Positions 30,786-37,627 of a stretch of DNA of 43,590 nucleotides are shown here, piece by piece (positions within the stretch are counted from its first letter, which is position 1; each line of letters starts with the position of its first letter). The stretch is taken from positions 1 through 43,590 of the forward strand of contig NZ_JAHYSG010000102.1 in NCBI RefSeq assembly GCF_022095675.1. Reading direction: 5' to 3'. Position numbers and translations under genes: made by a program. Under the pieces are notes generated by a model. The model did not search any database. It had not been told where the DNA came from and saw only the letters and a list, made by a program, of their open reading frames with translations. The DNA comes from Dactylosporangium sp. AC04546. GTDB lineage: Bacteria; Actinomycetota; Actinomycetes; Mycobacteriales; Micromonosporaceae.

Positions 30786-31457
30786 ATGGCACTGACCGAC
30801 GAGGCAATCGACAAGATCAAGGGCATGATCACCTCAGGTGAGCTCGGCCCGGGCGACCGGCTGCCCAAGGAGGCCGACCTGGCCGAGCGGCTGGGGTTGT
30901 CCCGCAACTCGCTGCGGGAGGCGGTCAAGGCACTGTCGATGATCCGCGTGCTCGACGTGCGCCAGGGCGACGGCACGTACGTGACGAGCCTGGAGCCCGA
31001 CCTGCTGCTCGACGCGCTGAGCTTCGTGGTCGACTTCCATCGCGACGACACCGTGCTGCAGTTCCTGGAGGTCCGCCGGATCCTCGAGCCGTCGGCGACG
31101 GCGCTGGCGACCGAGCGGATGTCCGACGGGGACATCGCCAAGCTCCAGGGCGTGCTCGACGACCTCGGCGCCGACCCGACGATCGAGGCGCTCGTCGCCA
31201 ACGACCTGGAGTTCCACCGGCAGATCGCGGCCGGCTCGGGCAACGCCGTGCTCTGCTCGCTCGTCGAGGGCCTGTCCGGGCCGACGACCAGGGCCCGGAT
31301 CTGGCGGGGCCTGACCCAGGAGGGCGCCGCTGCCCGTACCCGCGAGCAGCACCAGGCAATCGTCGACGCGATCGCGTCGCGGCAGCCGGAGCTGGCCCGC
31401 GCCTGGGCCACGATCCACGTCGCCGGCGTCGAGGAGTGGCTGCGCCGGGCTCTGTGA
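30786..31457 (+). CDS. GntR/FadR family transcriptional regulator
   Basis: A 223-residue regulator. The winged-helix N-terminus includes IKGMITSGELGPGDRLPKEADLAERLGLSRNSLREAVKAL (about 11-50) and the wing DVRQGDGTYV. A helical FadR-type (FCD) domain follows with the metal-binding pattern RRILEPSATALA, NDLEFHRQIA and ...EQHQAIVDAI. ATG 30786 follows GGAGGAACC, 40 bp after the lactonase. It probably senses a sugar-acid intermediate and controls the upstream operon. Palindrome array 3 begins 9 bp after its stop. Confidence 0.92.
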   Translation: MALTDEAIDKIKGMITSGELGPGDRLPKEADLAERLGLSRNSLREAVKALSMIRVLDVRQGDGTYVTSLEPDLLLDALSFVVDFHRDDTVLQFLEVRRILEPSATALATERMSDGDIAKLQGVLDDLGADPTIEALVANDLEFHRQIAAGSGNAVLCSLVEGLSGPTTRARIWRGLTQEGAAARTREQHQAIVDAIASRQPELARAWATIHVAGVEEWLRRAL

Positions 31458-31465
31458 GGTTTTTC

Positions 31466-32013
31466 TCGGTCGGTCGGTCGGTCGGTCGACCGACCGAGCT
31501 TTCGCGCTGAGTCGGTCGACCGACCGAAACCACAGCCGCGCCCGGTCGGTCGACCGACCGACGTTTCTGCGTTCGGTCAGTCGACCGACCGGCCTTGTTC
31601 TGCGCTCGGTCAGTCGACCGACCGGCCTTGTTCTGCGCTCGGTCAGTCGACCGACCGACCTTGTTCTGCGCTCGGTCAGTCGACCGACCGACCTTGTTCT
31701 GCGCTCGGTCAGTCGACCGACCGACCTTGTTCTGCGCTCGGTCAGTCGACCGACCGACCTCTCGCGTCGAGTCGGTCGACCGACCGAACCGCGCGGCGGC
31801 GCTAACGCCGGCGCATGCCGCCGACTTCGGAGTTGAGTCGGTCGACCGACCGAACCGAACGCCGGCACTTACGCCGGCACATGCCGCGCCGCGGCCTTCA
31901 GGGTTGAGTCGGTCGACCGACCGAAACCACGGGCCGCAGCCGGTCGGTCGACCGACCGAAACCCGTGGGCCGAAGCCGCCGAACCCGTAGAGCTGAGTCG
32001 GTCGACCGACCGA
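31466..32013. repeat. palindrome array 3 (14 copies, mainly 33-bp period)
   Basis: Fourteen copies. The central GTCGAC begins at 31485, 31515, 31549, 31580, 31613, 31646, 31679, 31712, 31745, 31775, 31841, 31912, 31947 and 32001. The first copy has its left arm extended by extra CGGT units. Copies 4-9 carry GGTCAGTCGACCGACC, the reverse complement of the array-2 variant, and repeat every 33 bp (first interval 33, five in all) with the spacer CCTTGTTCTGCGCT. The later copies begin GAGTCGGTC and are irregularly spaced, with a diverged duplication of about 70 bp at 31790-31910. It fills the 574 bp between the convergent GntR and kinase genes, so it may also end their transcripts. Confidence 0.95.
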
Positions 32014-32031
32014 AACCCGCGAGAGCAGCCG

Positions 32032-32922
32032 CTAGCCGACGGCCAGGGTTGCGGCCGTGTGGGTTGCGGTCGGGGTTGGGCGGGGGTGGAGGATCGGCGG
32101 TACGTGGACCGGGACGTCCACCGCGGCCGACAGAATCAACGCCAGCGCCACGCTCGTCGGGCGGGACTCCGGGAGTTTCGACAGGCTTGCCGTGCAGATC
32201 TCCGGCAGCTCCGACGGCAGGCCCGCGATCGTCGGCAGCGGGGCCGGTGGGGTGTGGCGGTGCGCCCGCAGGACCTGCTCGTCCGTGTCCGCGCGGAACG
32301 GCAGGTGGCCGGTCAGGCACTGGTACAGCAGGACGCCCAGCGCGTACACGTCCGCGGCAGGGGTCGCCGGGCCGCGGTCCAGGCGCTCGGGAGCAAGGTA
32401 CGCCGGGGTGCCCAGCAGTGTGCCGTCCGGGAGGGAGTCCGGGTCGCCCGTGCGGGCGGCCACGCCGAAGTCCAGGATCTTCGCGCCCGACGGGGTCAGG
32501 ACCACGTTCGCGGGCTTCACGTCGCGGTGGACGATGCCGTGGGTGTGTGCCGCGGCCAGGCCCGCGCCCACCTCGGCGCAGATGCGGCCGGCCACCCGCC
32601 AGTCCAGCGGGCCCGACCGGATGACCTCGTCCAGCGGCTGGCCCTCGACCAGCTCCATCACCAGGTATGCGGTGCCCCGGCCGGAGCGCTTCGAGGTGCC
32701 GAAATCGTAGACGGACACCACGTTCGGGTGGGTGAAGCGGGCACCGCAGCGGGCCTCGTTGCGGGCGCGGTCGAAGGCGTCCGGGTCGGCTGTGTGCTCC
32801 GGTGTGAGCAGCTTCACCGCCACGGCGCGGTCCAGGACCTCGTCGTGTGCCTGCCACACCGTCGCCATGCCGCCCTGGCCCAGCTCGCGCTGGAGTCGGT
32901 AGCGGCCGCCCAAACTTCGCAC
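32032..32922 (-). CDS. serine/threonine protein kinase (kinase domain only)
   Basis: A 296-residue Hanks-type kinase: glycine loop LGQGGMATVWQAHDE (about 14-28), Lys in RAVAVKLLT, catalytic loop HRDVKPANV, DFGVA, and GTPAYLAPER. There is no transmembrane or sensor domain after the kinase; only a Pro/Thr/Ala-rich tail of about 30 residues follows, so the protein is cytosolic. The start is GTG 32922 (VRSLGGRYRLQRELG), preceded by GGGGGAAAGAG; the longer frame to 33471 is not supported. Targets are unknown. The stop lies 19 bp from array 3. Confidence 0.9.
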   Translation of the reverse strand: MRSLGGRYRLQRELGQGGMATVWQAHDEVLDRAVAVKLLTPEHTADPDAFDRARNEARCGARFTHPNVVSVYDFGTSKRSGRGTAYLVMELVEGQPLDEVIRSGPLDWRVAGRICAEVGAGLAAAHTHGIVHRDVKPANVVLTPSGAKILDFGVAARTGDPDSLPDGTLLGTPAYLAPERLDRGPATPAADVYALGVLLYQCLTGHLPFRADTDEQVLRAHRHTPPAPLPTIAGLPSELPEICTASLSKLPESRPTSVALALILSAAVDVPVHVPPILHPRPTPTATHTAATLAVG

Positions 32923-33129
32923 CCAGTTCTCTTTCCCCCTGGGCGGGTGATTCAAGCCCCGGCGAATGCCAACCCGTCGCACCCGACGGACACCTGCGGG
33001 GCACCTGGGGCGACAACTGCCGTCCGGTGTGCTGAAGCCACCCGTCGGAGCGCCCGGAAGGAACCGCATGCGCGGACGCACGGCCGTGCTCGTGGCCTTC
33101 GGTGCCGGGTCCATCGCCGCGTCGGCGGC

Positions 33130-33276
33130 GACGCGCGGCTCGTTGAGCAGGACGATCTGGATCCTGGCATCGGCATCGTCGACGGCGACCCGCGCGAACC
33201 GGAGCGGCTGCTGCGGCGGGCCGACGCCGAGATGTACCGCGCGAAGCGCGCGCCTCAGATGTCCTCGTCGAGCTGA
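33130..33276 (+). pseudogene. remnant of a GGDEF (diguanylate cyclase) gene, C-terminal tail
   Basis: In one plus-strand frame 33130-33276 reads DARLVEQDDLDPGIGIVDGD, then PREPERLLRRADAEMYRAKR and a stop. The GIG(I)...LLRRADAEMYRAKR pattern is the end of GGDEF domains. The GGDEF active-site part and a start codon are missing, so this is a decayed gene. Nothing recognisable precedes it in 32923-33129 apart from the kinase promoter region. It overlaps the small minus-strand gene by 22 bp. Confidence 0.6.
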
Positions 33277-33458
33277 GTGCCGCGCCGCGGGTCGGCGATC
33301 CGGCGGCCGGTCGAGTCGACGGCGCCGTCGTCGATCAGGCCGCCGCGGCCCTCGCGGAAGGCGTGGCTCTGCGACTGCTCGGCCTCGCGGCGGGCGGCGT
33401 CGCGGGACTGGGCCTCGGCGCTGTTCGGGTCGATCCCGGTCGGGTCCTGGGTGTTCAT
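33255..33458 (-). CDS. small hydrophilic protein (67 aa)
   Basis: A 67-residue, strongly charged protein (begins MNTQDPTGIDPNSAEAQSRD; includes QSHAFREGRGGLIDDGAVDS; ends RGTQLDEDI). It has no membrane segment or Cys and looks intrinsically disordered. ATG 33458 follows GGGGAG at a good distance, which supports expression. No family recognised. Confidence 0.6.
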   Translation of the reverse strand: MNTQDPTGIDPNSAEAQSRDAARREAEQSQSHAFREGRGGLIDDGAVDSTGRRIADPRRGTQLDEDI

Positions 33459-33585
33459 GGCTGCTCCCCACGGTCGGCGGTCGGGTGGATGGGACACCAT
33501 ACCCGCCCCGATTCCCGGTAATCCATACACAATCTCACCGGATCCGCGCGGGCGGCCGCCGCCGCGCCTGGATACCGTCGGACGC

Positions 33586-34422
33586 ATGTCTGAGCAGAGC
33601 ACCATCGACGTCGGCGGCGACCTCACCGTCAACCGGCTCGGGTTCGGCGCCATGCGCGTCACCGGAGAGGGCATCTGGGGCGAGCCGCCCAGCCGCGACG
33701 AGGCGAAGCGGGTGCTGCGCCGCGCGGTCGAGCTGGGGGTCAACTTCATCGACACCGCCGACTCGTACGGCCCGGACGTCAGCGAGGAGCTGATCGCCGA
33801 GGCCCTGCACCCGTACCCCGAGGACCTTGTCATCGCCACGAAGGGCGGCCTGGTGCGGCCCGGTCCCGGGGACTGGAAGGCGGACGGGCGCCCGGCGCAC
33901 CTGCGGGCCGCCCTGGAAGGCAGCCTGCGCAAGCTGCGGCTGGACGCCATTCCGCTGTACCAGTTTCACCGGCCCGACCCGAAGGTCCCCATCGAGGACT
34001 CGATCGGGACGCTCGTCGAGCTGAAGGACCAGGGCAAGATCCGGCACATCGGGGTCTCGAACTTCACCGAGGATCAGCTGCGGGTGGCGCAGCGGCTCAC
34101 CCCGGTCGTCTCCGTGCAGAACCGGTACAACCTGGGCGACCGGGCGTCGGAGTCCCTCGTCGACCTGTGCGAGCAGGAGGAGCTGGTGTTCCTGCCGTGG
34201 GCCCCGATCCAGGACCTCGACGGCAACCCGACCGTCGAGGCGGTGGCCCGGCGGCACAACGCGAGCCCGCGGCAGATCGTGCTGGCCTGGCTGCTGGCCC
34301 GCTCCCCCGCGATCCTGCCGATCCCGGGCACCGGCACGGTCGCCCACCTGGAGGACAACGTCGCCGCGAGCAAGATCGAACTGTCGCCCGAGGAGGTCGC
34401 CGAGCTGACGAAGGCCGGCTAG
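33586..34422 (+). CDS. aldo/keto reductase
   Basis: A 278-residue aldo/keto reductase of the oxidoreductase group: LTVNRLGFGAMRVTG, FIDTADSYGPDVSEELI (catalytic Asp, Tyr), VIATKGGLVRP (Lys), YQFHRPDPKVP (His), IRHIGVSNFTEDQL and the cofactor motif PIPGTGTVAHLEDNVAA. It reduces carbonyl compounds with NADPH; the substrate is not specified by sequence. A -10-like TACCGT (33573-33578) lies 7 nt before the ATG, and no Shine-Dalgarno is present, suggesting a leaderless transcript. It stands before, but separate from, the ECF42 module. Confidence 0.9.
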   Translation: MSEQSTIDVGGDLTVNRLGFGAMRVTGEGIWGEPPSRDEAKRVLRRAVELGVNFIDTADSYGPDVSEELIAEALHPYPEDLVIATKGGLVRPGPGDWKADGRPAHLRAALEGSLRKLRLDAIPLYQFHRPDPKVPIEDSIGTLVELKDQGKIRHIGVSNFTEDQLRVAQRLTPVVSVQNRYNLGDRASESLVDLCEQEELVFLPWAPIQDLDGNPTVEAVARRHNASPRQIVLAWLLARSPAILPIPGTGTVAHLEDNVAASKIELSPEEVAELTKAG

Positions 34423-34511
34423 AAAAATCTTGAGAAGCCATGTCGGATCCGGGGTCTCCCGTTCGAGGGGTGGGTGAAAGCACCACTCGAAGCTCGAAGG
34501 AGACCCCGACC

Positions 34512-35123
34512 ATGTCCACTCTTGCCGTTTGCACCCCCGCCCAGCGCGTCACCCGGTCGCTGCTCGGCTACGGCGTGATCGCCGGGCCGGTCTACGTGAC
34601 CGTCGCACTCACCCAGGCCCTGACCCGCGACGGCTTCGACCTCACCCGGGACGCCTGGAGCACGCTCGCCCTGGGGCCGCTCGGCTGGATCCAGACGCTC
34701 AACTTCGTCCTGGCCGGGCTCATGTCCGCCGCCTTCGCCGTGGGGCTGGGGCGGGCCCTGCCCGGAGCGCGCTGGGCGCCGCGGCTCGCCGCCGTGTACG
34801 CGGCCAGCCTGCTCGCCGCGGCCGCGTTCGAGGCCGACCCCACGCCGGCCACGGGCGAAACGGCCACCGTCAGCTGGCACGGGATGCTGCACCTCGTCGC
34901 CGGGGCCGTAGGGTTCGCGGCGTTCGCGATCGCCATGTTCGCGGTCGGCAAGCGGCTCCTGCCCGCGTACTCCCGCGCCACGGGCGTCGTGCTGCTGGCC
35001 GGCTTCGCCTGCGTCGCCACCGGCGGCGGGGCCGTCTGGGCCAACCTCGCCTTCACCGCCGCCATCGTCCTCACCTGGACATGGATGAGCGTCGTCGCCG
35101 TCAAGCTGTACAAGACCGTCTGA
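34512..35123 (+). CDS. DUF998 family membrane protein
   Basis: A 203-residue membrane protein with six probable membrane segments: SLLGYGVIAGPVYVTVALTQ, LNFVLAGLMSAAFAVGLG, LAAVYAASLLAAAAF, MLHLVAGAVGFAAFAIAMFA and two more. It fits the DUF998 family, including TRDAWSTLALGPLGWIQ. ATG 34512 follows AAGGAGA. It is the first gene of the module DUF998-YCII-ECF42 and so probably a target or partner of that sigma factor; TGTCGG at 34441 upstream could be part of a sigma-specific promoter, but this is uncertain. Confidence 0.85.
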   Translation: MSTLAVCTPAQRVTRSLLGYGVIAGPVYVTVALTQALTRDGFDLTRDAWSTLALGPLGWIQTLNFVLAGLMSAAFAVGLGRALPGARWAPRLAAVYAASLLAAAAFEADPTPATGETATVSWHGMLHLVAGAVGFAAFAIAMFAVGKRLLPAYSRATGVVLLAGFACVATGGGAVWANLAFTAAIVLTWTWMSVVAVKLYKTV

Positions 35124-35138
35124 GAAGGGACCACAGAG

Positions 35139-35489
35139 ATGCGTTACCTGGTGCTGCTCGAAGCCACGAACCCCGCCGGACCGCCCCCGGACGACCTCAT
35201 GGCCGCGATCATGAAGCTCGGCGAGGAGGCGACCGCCGCCGGCGCCCTGCTCGACACCGCCGGCCTGCTGCCGAGCGCGGCCGGAGCGAAGATCACCGTC
35301 ACCGGCGGCGAGCTGGCCGCGACCGACGGGCCGTTCGCCGAGACGAAGGAGATGATCAGCTACGCGCTGTACGAGGTCCGCTCCCGCGAGGAGGCGGTCG
35401 AGTGGACCAACCGGTTCATGCGGCTGCACCGCGACCTGTGGGCGGGCTGGGAGGGCGAGGCCCGCGTGCTCCAGGTGATGACCTTCTGA
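35139..35489 (+). CDS. YCII/DGPF-domain protein (ECF42 partner)
   Basis: A 116-residue YCII-domain protein with the family signature ATDGPFAETKEMI (about 66-78), MRYLVLLEAT at the start and the WTNRFMRLH end region. ATG 35139 is preceded by GAAGGGA. It lies 15 bp after the DUF998 gene and 27 bp before the ECF42 sigma gene, which is the usual order for this sigma group. Confidence 0.92.
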   Translation: MRYLVLLEATNPAGPPPDDLMAAIMKLGEEATAAGALLDTAGLLPSAAGAKITVTGGELAATDGPFAETKEMISYALYEVRSREEAVEWTNRFMRLHRDLWAGWEGEARVLQVMTF

Positions 35490-35500
35490 CCGGTGTCCGT

Positions 35501-35537
35501 GCGAGGATCGGTGGCGATGACCGCCACCGATCCTCGC
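35501..35537 (+). promoter_or_regulatory. 16-bp perfect hairpin with start codon in its loop
   Basis: GCGAGGATCGGTGGCG (35501-35516) and CGCCACCGATCCTCGC (35522-35537) pair perfectly, leaving the loop ATGAC, whose ATG is the ECF42 start codon. The stem also covers the only purine-rich stretch upstream. As RNA it would be very stable and should control initiation of the sigma factor; as DNA it could be an operator at the gene start. Confidence 0.7.
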
Positions 35538-36737
35538 CGCGTCGTTGAGGCGGTGTACCGCATCGAGTCCGCGCGGCTCGTCGCCGGGCTCGCCCGCATC
35601 GTGCGTGACGTCGGGCTGGCCGAGGAGCTGGCCCAGGACGCGCTCGTCGTCGCCCTGGAGCGGTGGCCGGTCGACGGGGTGCCCGAGCAGCCGGGCGCGT
35701 GGCTGATGGCGACCGCGAAGCACCGGGCCGTCGACGTGCTGCGCCGCCAGGAGAACTACCGGAAAAAGCTCGCCCTCTTCACCCGCGAGGCGGAGGCGAC
35801 CGACGAGCTCGCCGTGGACAATCACATCGGCGACGACCTGCTCCGGCTGATCCTCACCGCGTGCCATCCGTCGATCACGCCCGAGTCGCAGGTCGCGCTG
35901 GTCCTGCGCACGATCGGCGGGCTGAGCACCGACCAGATCGCCCGAGCGTTCCTGACCACGGAGGCGACCGTCTCGCAGCGGGTCCTGCGGGCGAAGAAGG
36001 CGCTGACCGGCGTGCGGTTCGAGCTGCCGGGCCCCGATGAGCTGCCGGGGCGGTTGGCTGCCGCCCTCGGTACCATATATTTGATCTTCAATGAGGGCTA
36101 TGCCGCGACGGCGGGTGACGACTGGTCGCGGCCCCAGCTGTGCGAGGAGGCCCTGCGCCTCGGGCGGATCCTGGCCGGCCTGCTGCCAAACGAGGCCGAG
36201 GTCCACGGCCTGGTCGCGCTGATGGAGCTCCAGGCGTCGCGCATCCCGGCCCGGACCGGCCCGTCCGGCGAGCCGGTGCTGCTGCCGGACCAGGACCGCC
36301 GCCGCTGGGACCGGCTGCTCGTCCGCCGCGGCCTGGCCGCGCTCGACCGGGCGTCGGCGCTGGGCAGGTTCGGGCCGTACGGGCTGCAGGCCGCGATCGC
36401 CGCCTGCCACGCCCGCGCGCGGACCGCCGAGGAGACCGACTGGGGGCGGATCGCGGCGCTGTACCGCGTGCTGGTCCACGTCGCCCCCTCCCCCGTCGTC
36501 GAGCTGAACCGGGCGGTGGCCGTCGGGCAGGCCGAGGGCCCGGCGGCGGGCCTGGCCGTCGTGGACGCGCTGGCGGCCTCGGGCGCCCTGGCGCGCTACC
36601 CGCACCTGCCGGCCGTCCGCGGCGACCTGCTGGAGCGGCTGGGCCGCCTCGACGAGGCCCGGTCGGAGTTCGCGCGGGCGGCGGCCCTGACCCGCAACGA
36701 GCGGGAACGCCAGCTGTTCGAGACCCGCGCCCGCTAG
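35517..36737 (+). CDS. ECF42-type RNA polymerase sigma factor
   Basis: A 406-residue factor. Region 2 includes VGLAEELAQDALVVALERWP (about 34-53) and GAWLMATAKHRAVDVLRR. Region 4 includes LLRLILTACHPSITPESQVALVLRTIGGLSTDQIARAFLTTEATVSQRVLRAKKAL. The family's long C-terminal extension is present (GTIYLIFNEGYAATAGDDWSRP, then TPR-like helices to the end, with ELNRAVAVGQAEGP). This extension regulates ECF42 factors without an anti-sigma protein. ATG 35517 is favoured; GTG 35493 is in frame. The start lies in a perfect hairpin loop. A truncated paralogous module is at the left end of the window. Confidence 0.93.
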   Translation: MTATDPRRVVEAVYRIESARLVAGLARIVRDVGLAEELAQDALVVALERWPVDGVPEQPGAWLMATAKHRAVDVLRRQENYRKKLALFTREAEATDELAVDNHIGDDLLRLILTACHPSITPESQVALVLRTIGGLSTDQIARAFLTTEATVSQRVLRAKKALTGVRFELPGPDELPGRLAAALGTIYLIFNEGYAATAGDDWSRPQLCEEALRLGRILAGLLPNEAEVHGLVALMELQASRIPARTGPSGEPVLLPDQDRRRWDRLLVRRGLAALDRASALGRFGPYGLQAAIAACHARARTAEETDWGRIAALYRVLVHVAPSPVVELNRAVAVGQAEGPAAGLAVVDALAASGALARYPHLPAVRGDLLERLGRLDEARSEFARAAALTRNERERQLFETRAR

Positions 36738-36784
36738 CCGCTAACTCGGTTGCCGGACGTCCGCCGCCGTGGGACGGTCCGGGC

Positions 36785-37609
36785 GTGAGCGACTACCTGC
36801 GGCTCAACCGCGCCCAGTGGGACGAGCGGGCGCCCGCCCATGCCGCCTCGCCCGACTACGCCGTCGAACGGTTCGTCAGCGAGCCGGGCTATCTCAGCGA
36901 GGTCGTCCGGTTCGACGTGCCGCGGCTCGGGGAGCTCTCCGGGGTGCGGGCCGTGCACCTGCAGTGTCACATCGGCACCGACACGATCTCCCTGCACCGG
37001 CTCGGGGCCCGGGTCACCGGGCTGGACTTCTCCGCCGCCTCGCTGGCGCAGGCCCGGGCGCTGGCGGAGCGGACCGGGGCGCCCGTCGACTTCGTCGAGT
37101 CCGACGTGTACGACGCCGCGAAGGTCCTCGACGCCGGCTCGTTCGACCTGGTGTACACCGGCATCGGCGCGCTGTGCTGGCTGCCCGACATCCAGCGGTG
37201 GGCGGGCGTCGTCGCCGAGCTGCTGCGGCCCGGCGGGCGGCTGTTCATCCGCGAGGGGCACCCGATGCTGTGGTCGGTCGACGAGACCCGCGGCGACGGG
37301 GTGCTCGCGCTCGAGTACGCGTACTTCGAGCGCGAGGAGCCGCTCGTCTTCGACGACGCCACGACCTACGTCGAGACCGAGGTCACGTTCGAGCACAACG
37401 TCACCCACTCGTGGAACCACGGGCTCGGGGAGATCGTGAGCGCGCTGCTGGGGTACGACTTCGAAATCCTGATGCTCCAGGAGCACGACAGCGCCCCGTG
37501 GGACGCGCTGCCCGGCCACACCGTCAAGGACGAGCACGGCGAGCACCGGCTGGCGGACCGGCCGTGGCGGCTGCCGATGACGTACACGCTGCAGGCGCGC
37601 AAGCGCTGA
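36785..37609 (+). CDS. class I SAM-dependent methyltransferase
   Basis: A 274-residue methyltransferase: YLRLNRAQWDERAPAHAASP at the N-terminus, the AdoMet-binding motif VHLQCHIGTDTISLHRLGA (about 56-74), VTGLDFSAASLAQAR, and FDLVYTGIGALCWLPDIQRW with LRPGGRLFIREGHP. The substrate is unknown. GTG 36785 starts at the point where the family N-terminus begins, with a weak Shine-Dalgarno region (GGTCCGGGC). It is followed after 18 bp by the ProA-like gene, which has its own -10, so the two may or may not be co-transcribed. Confidence 0.88.
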   Translation: MSDYLRLNRAQWDERAPAHAASPDYAVERFVSEPGYLSEVVRFDVPRLGELSGVRAVHLQCHIGTDTISLHRLGARVTGLDFSAASLAQARALAERTGAPVDFVESDVYDAAKVLDAGSFDLVYTGIGALCWLPDIQRWAGVVAELLRPGGRLFIREGHPMLWSVDETRGDGVLALEYAYFEREEPLVFDDATTYVETEVTFEHNVTHSWNHGLGEIVSALLGYDFEILMLQEHDSAPWDALPGHTVKDEHGEHRLADRPWRLPMTYTLQARKR

Positions 37610-37627
37610 CCCGTAGACTGCTCGTTC

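Noticed and set aside
15375..32013. The three arrays as CRISPR arrays
   Set aside because: Repeats are fully palindromic 16-20-mers, spacers within each array are near-identical instead of unique, spacings are not CRISPR-like in array 3, and no cas gene is present. One array is coding.
31466..32013. Array as a replication origin or parS cluster
   Set aside because: The motif does not resemble DnaA boxes or the actinobacterial parS palindrome, and no dnaA, parA/B or replication gene is nearby.
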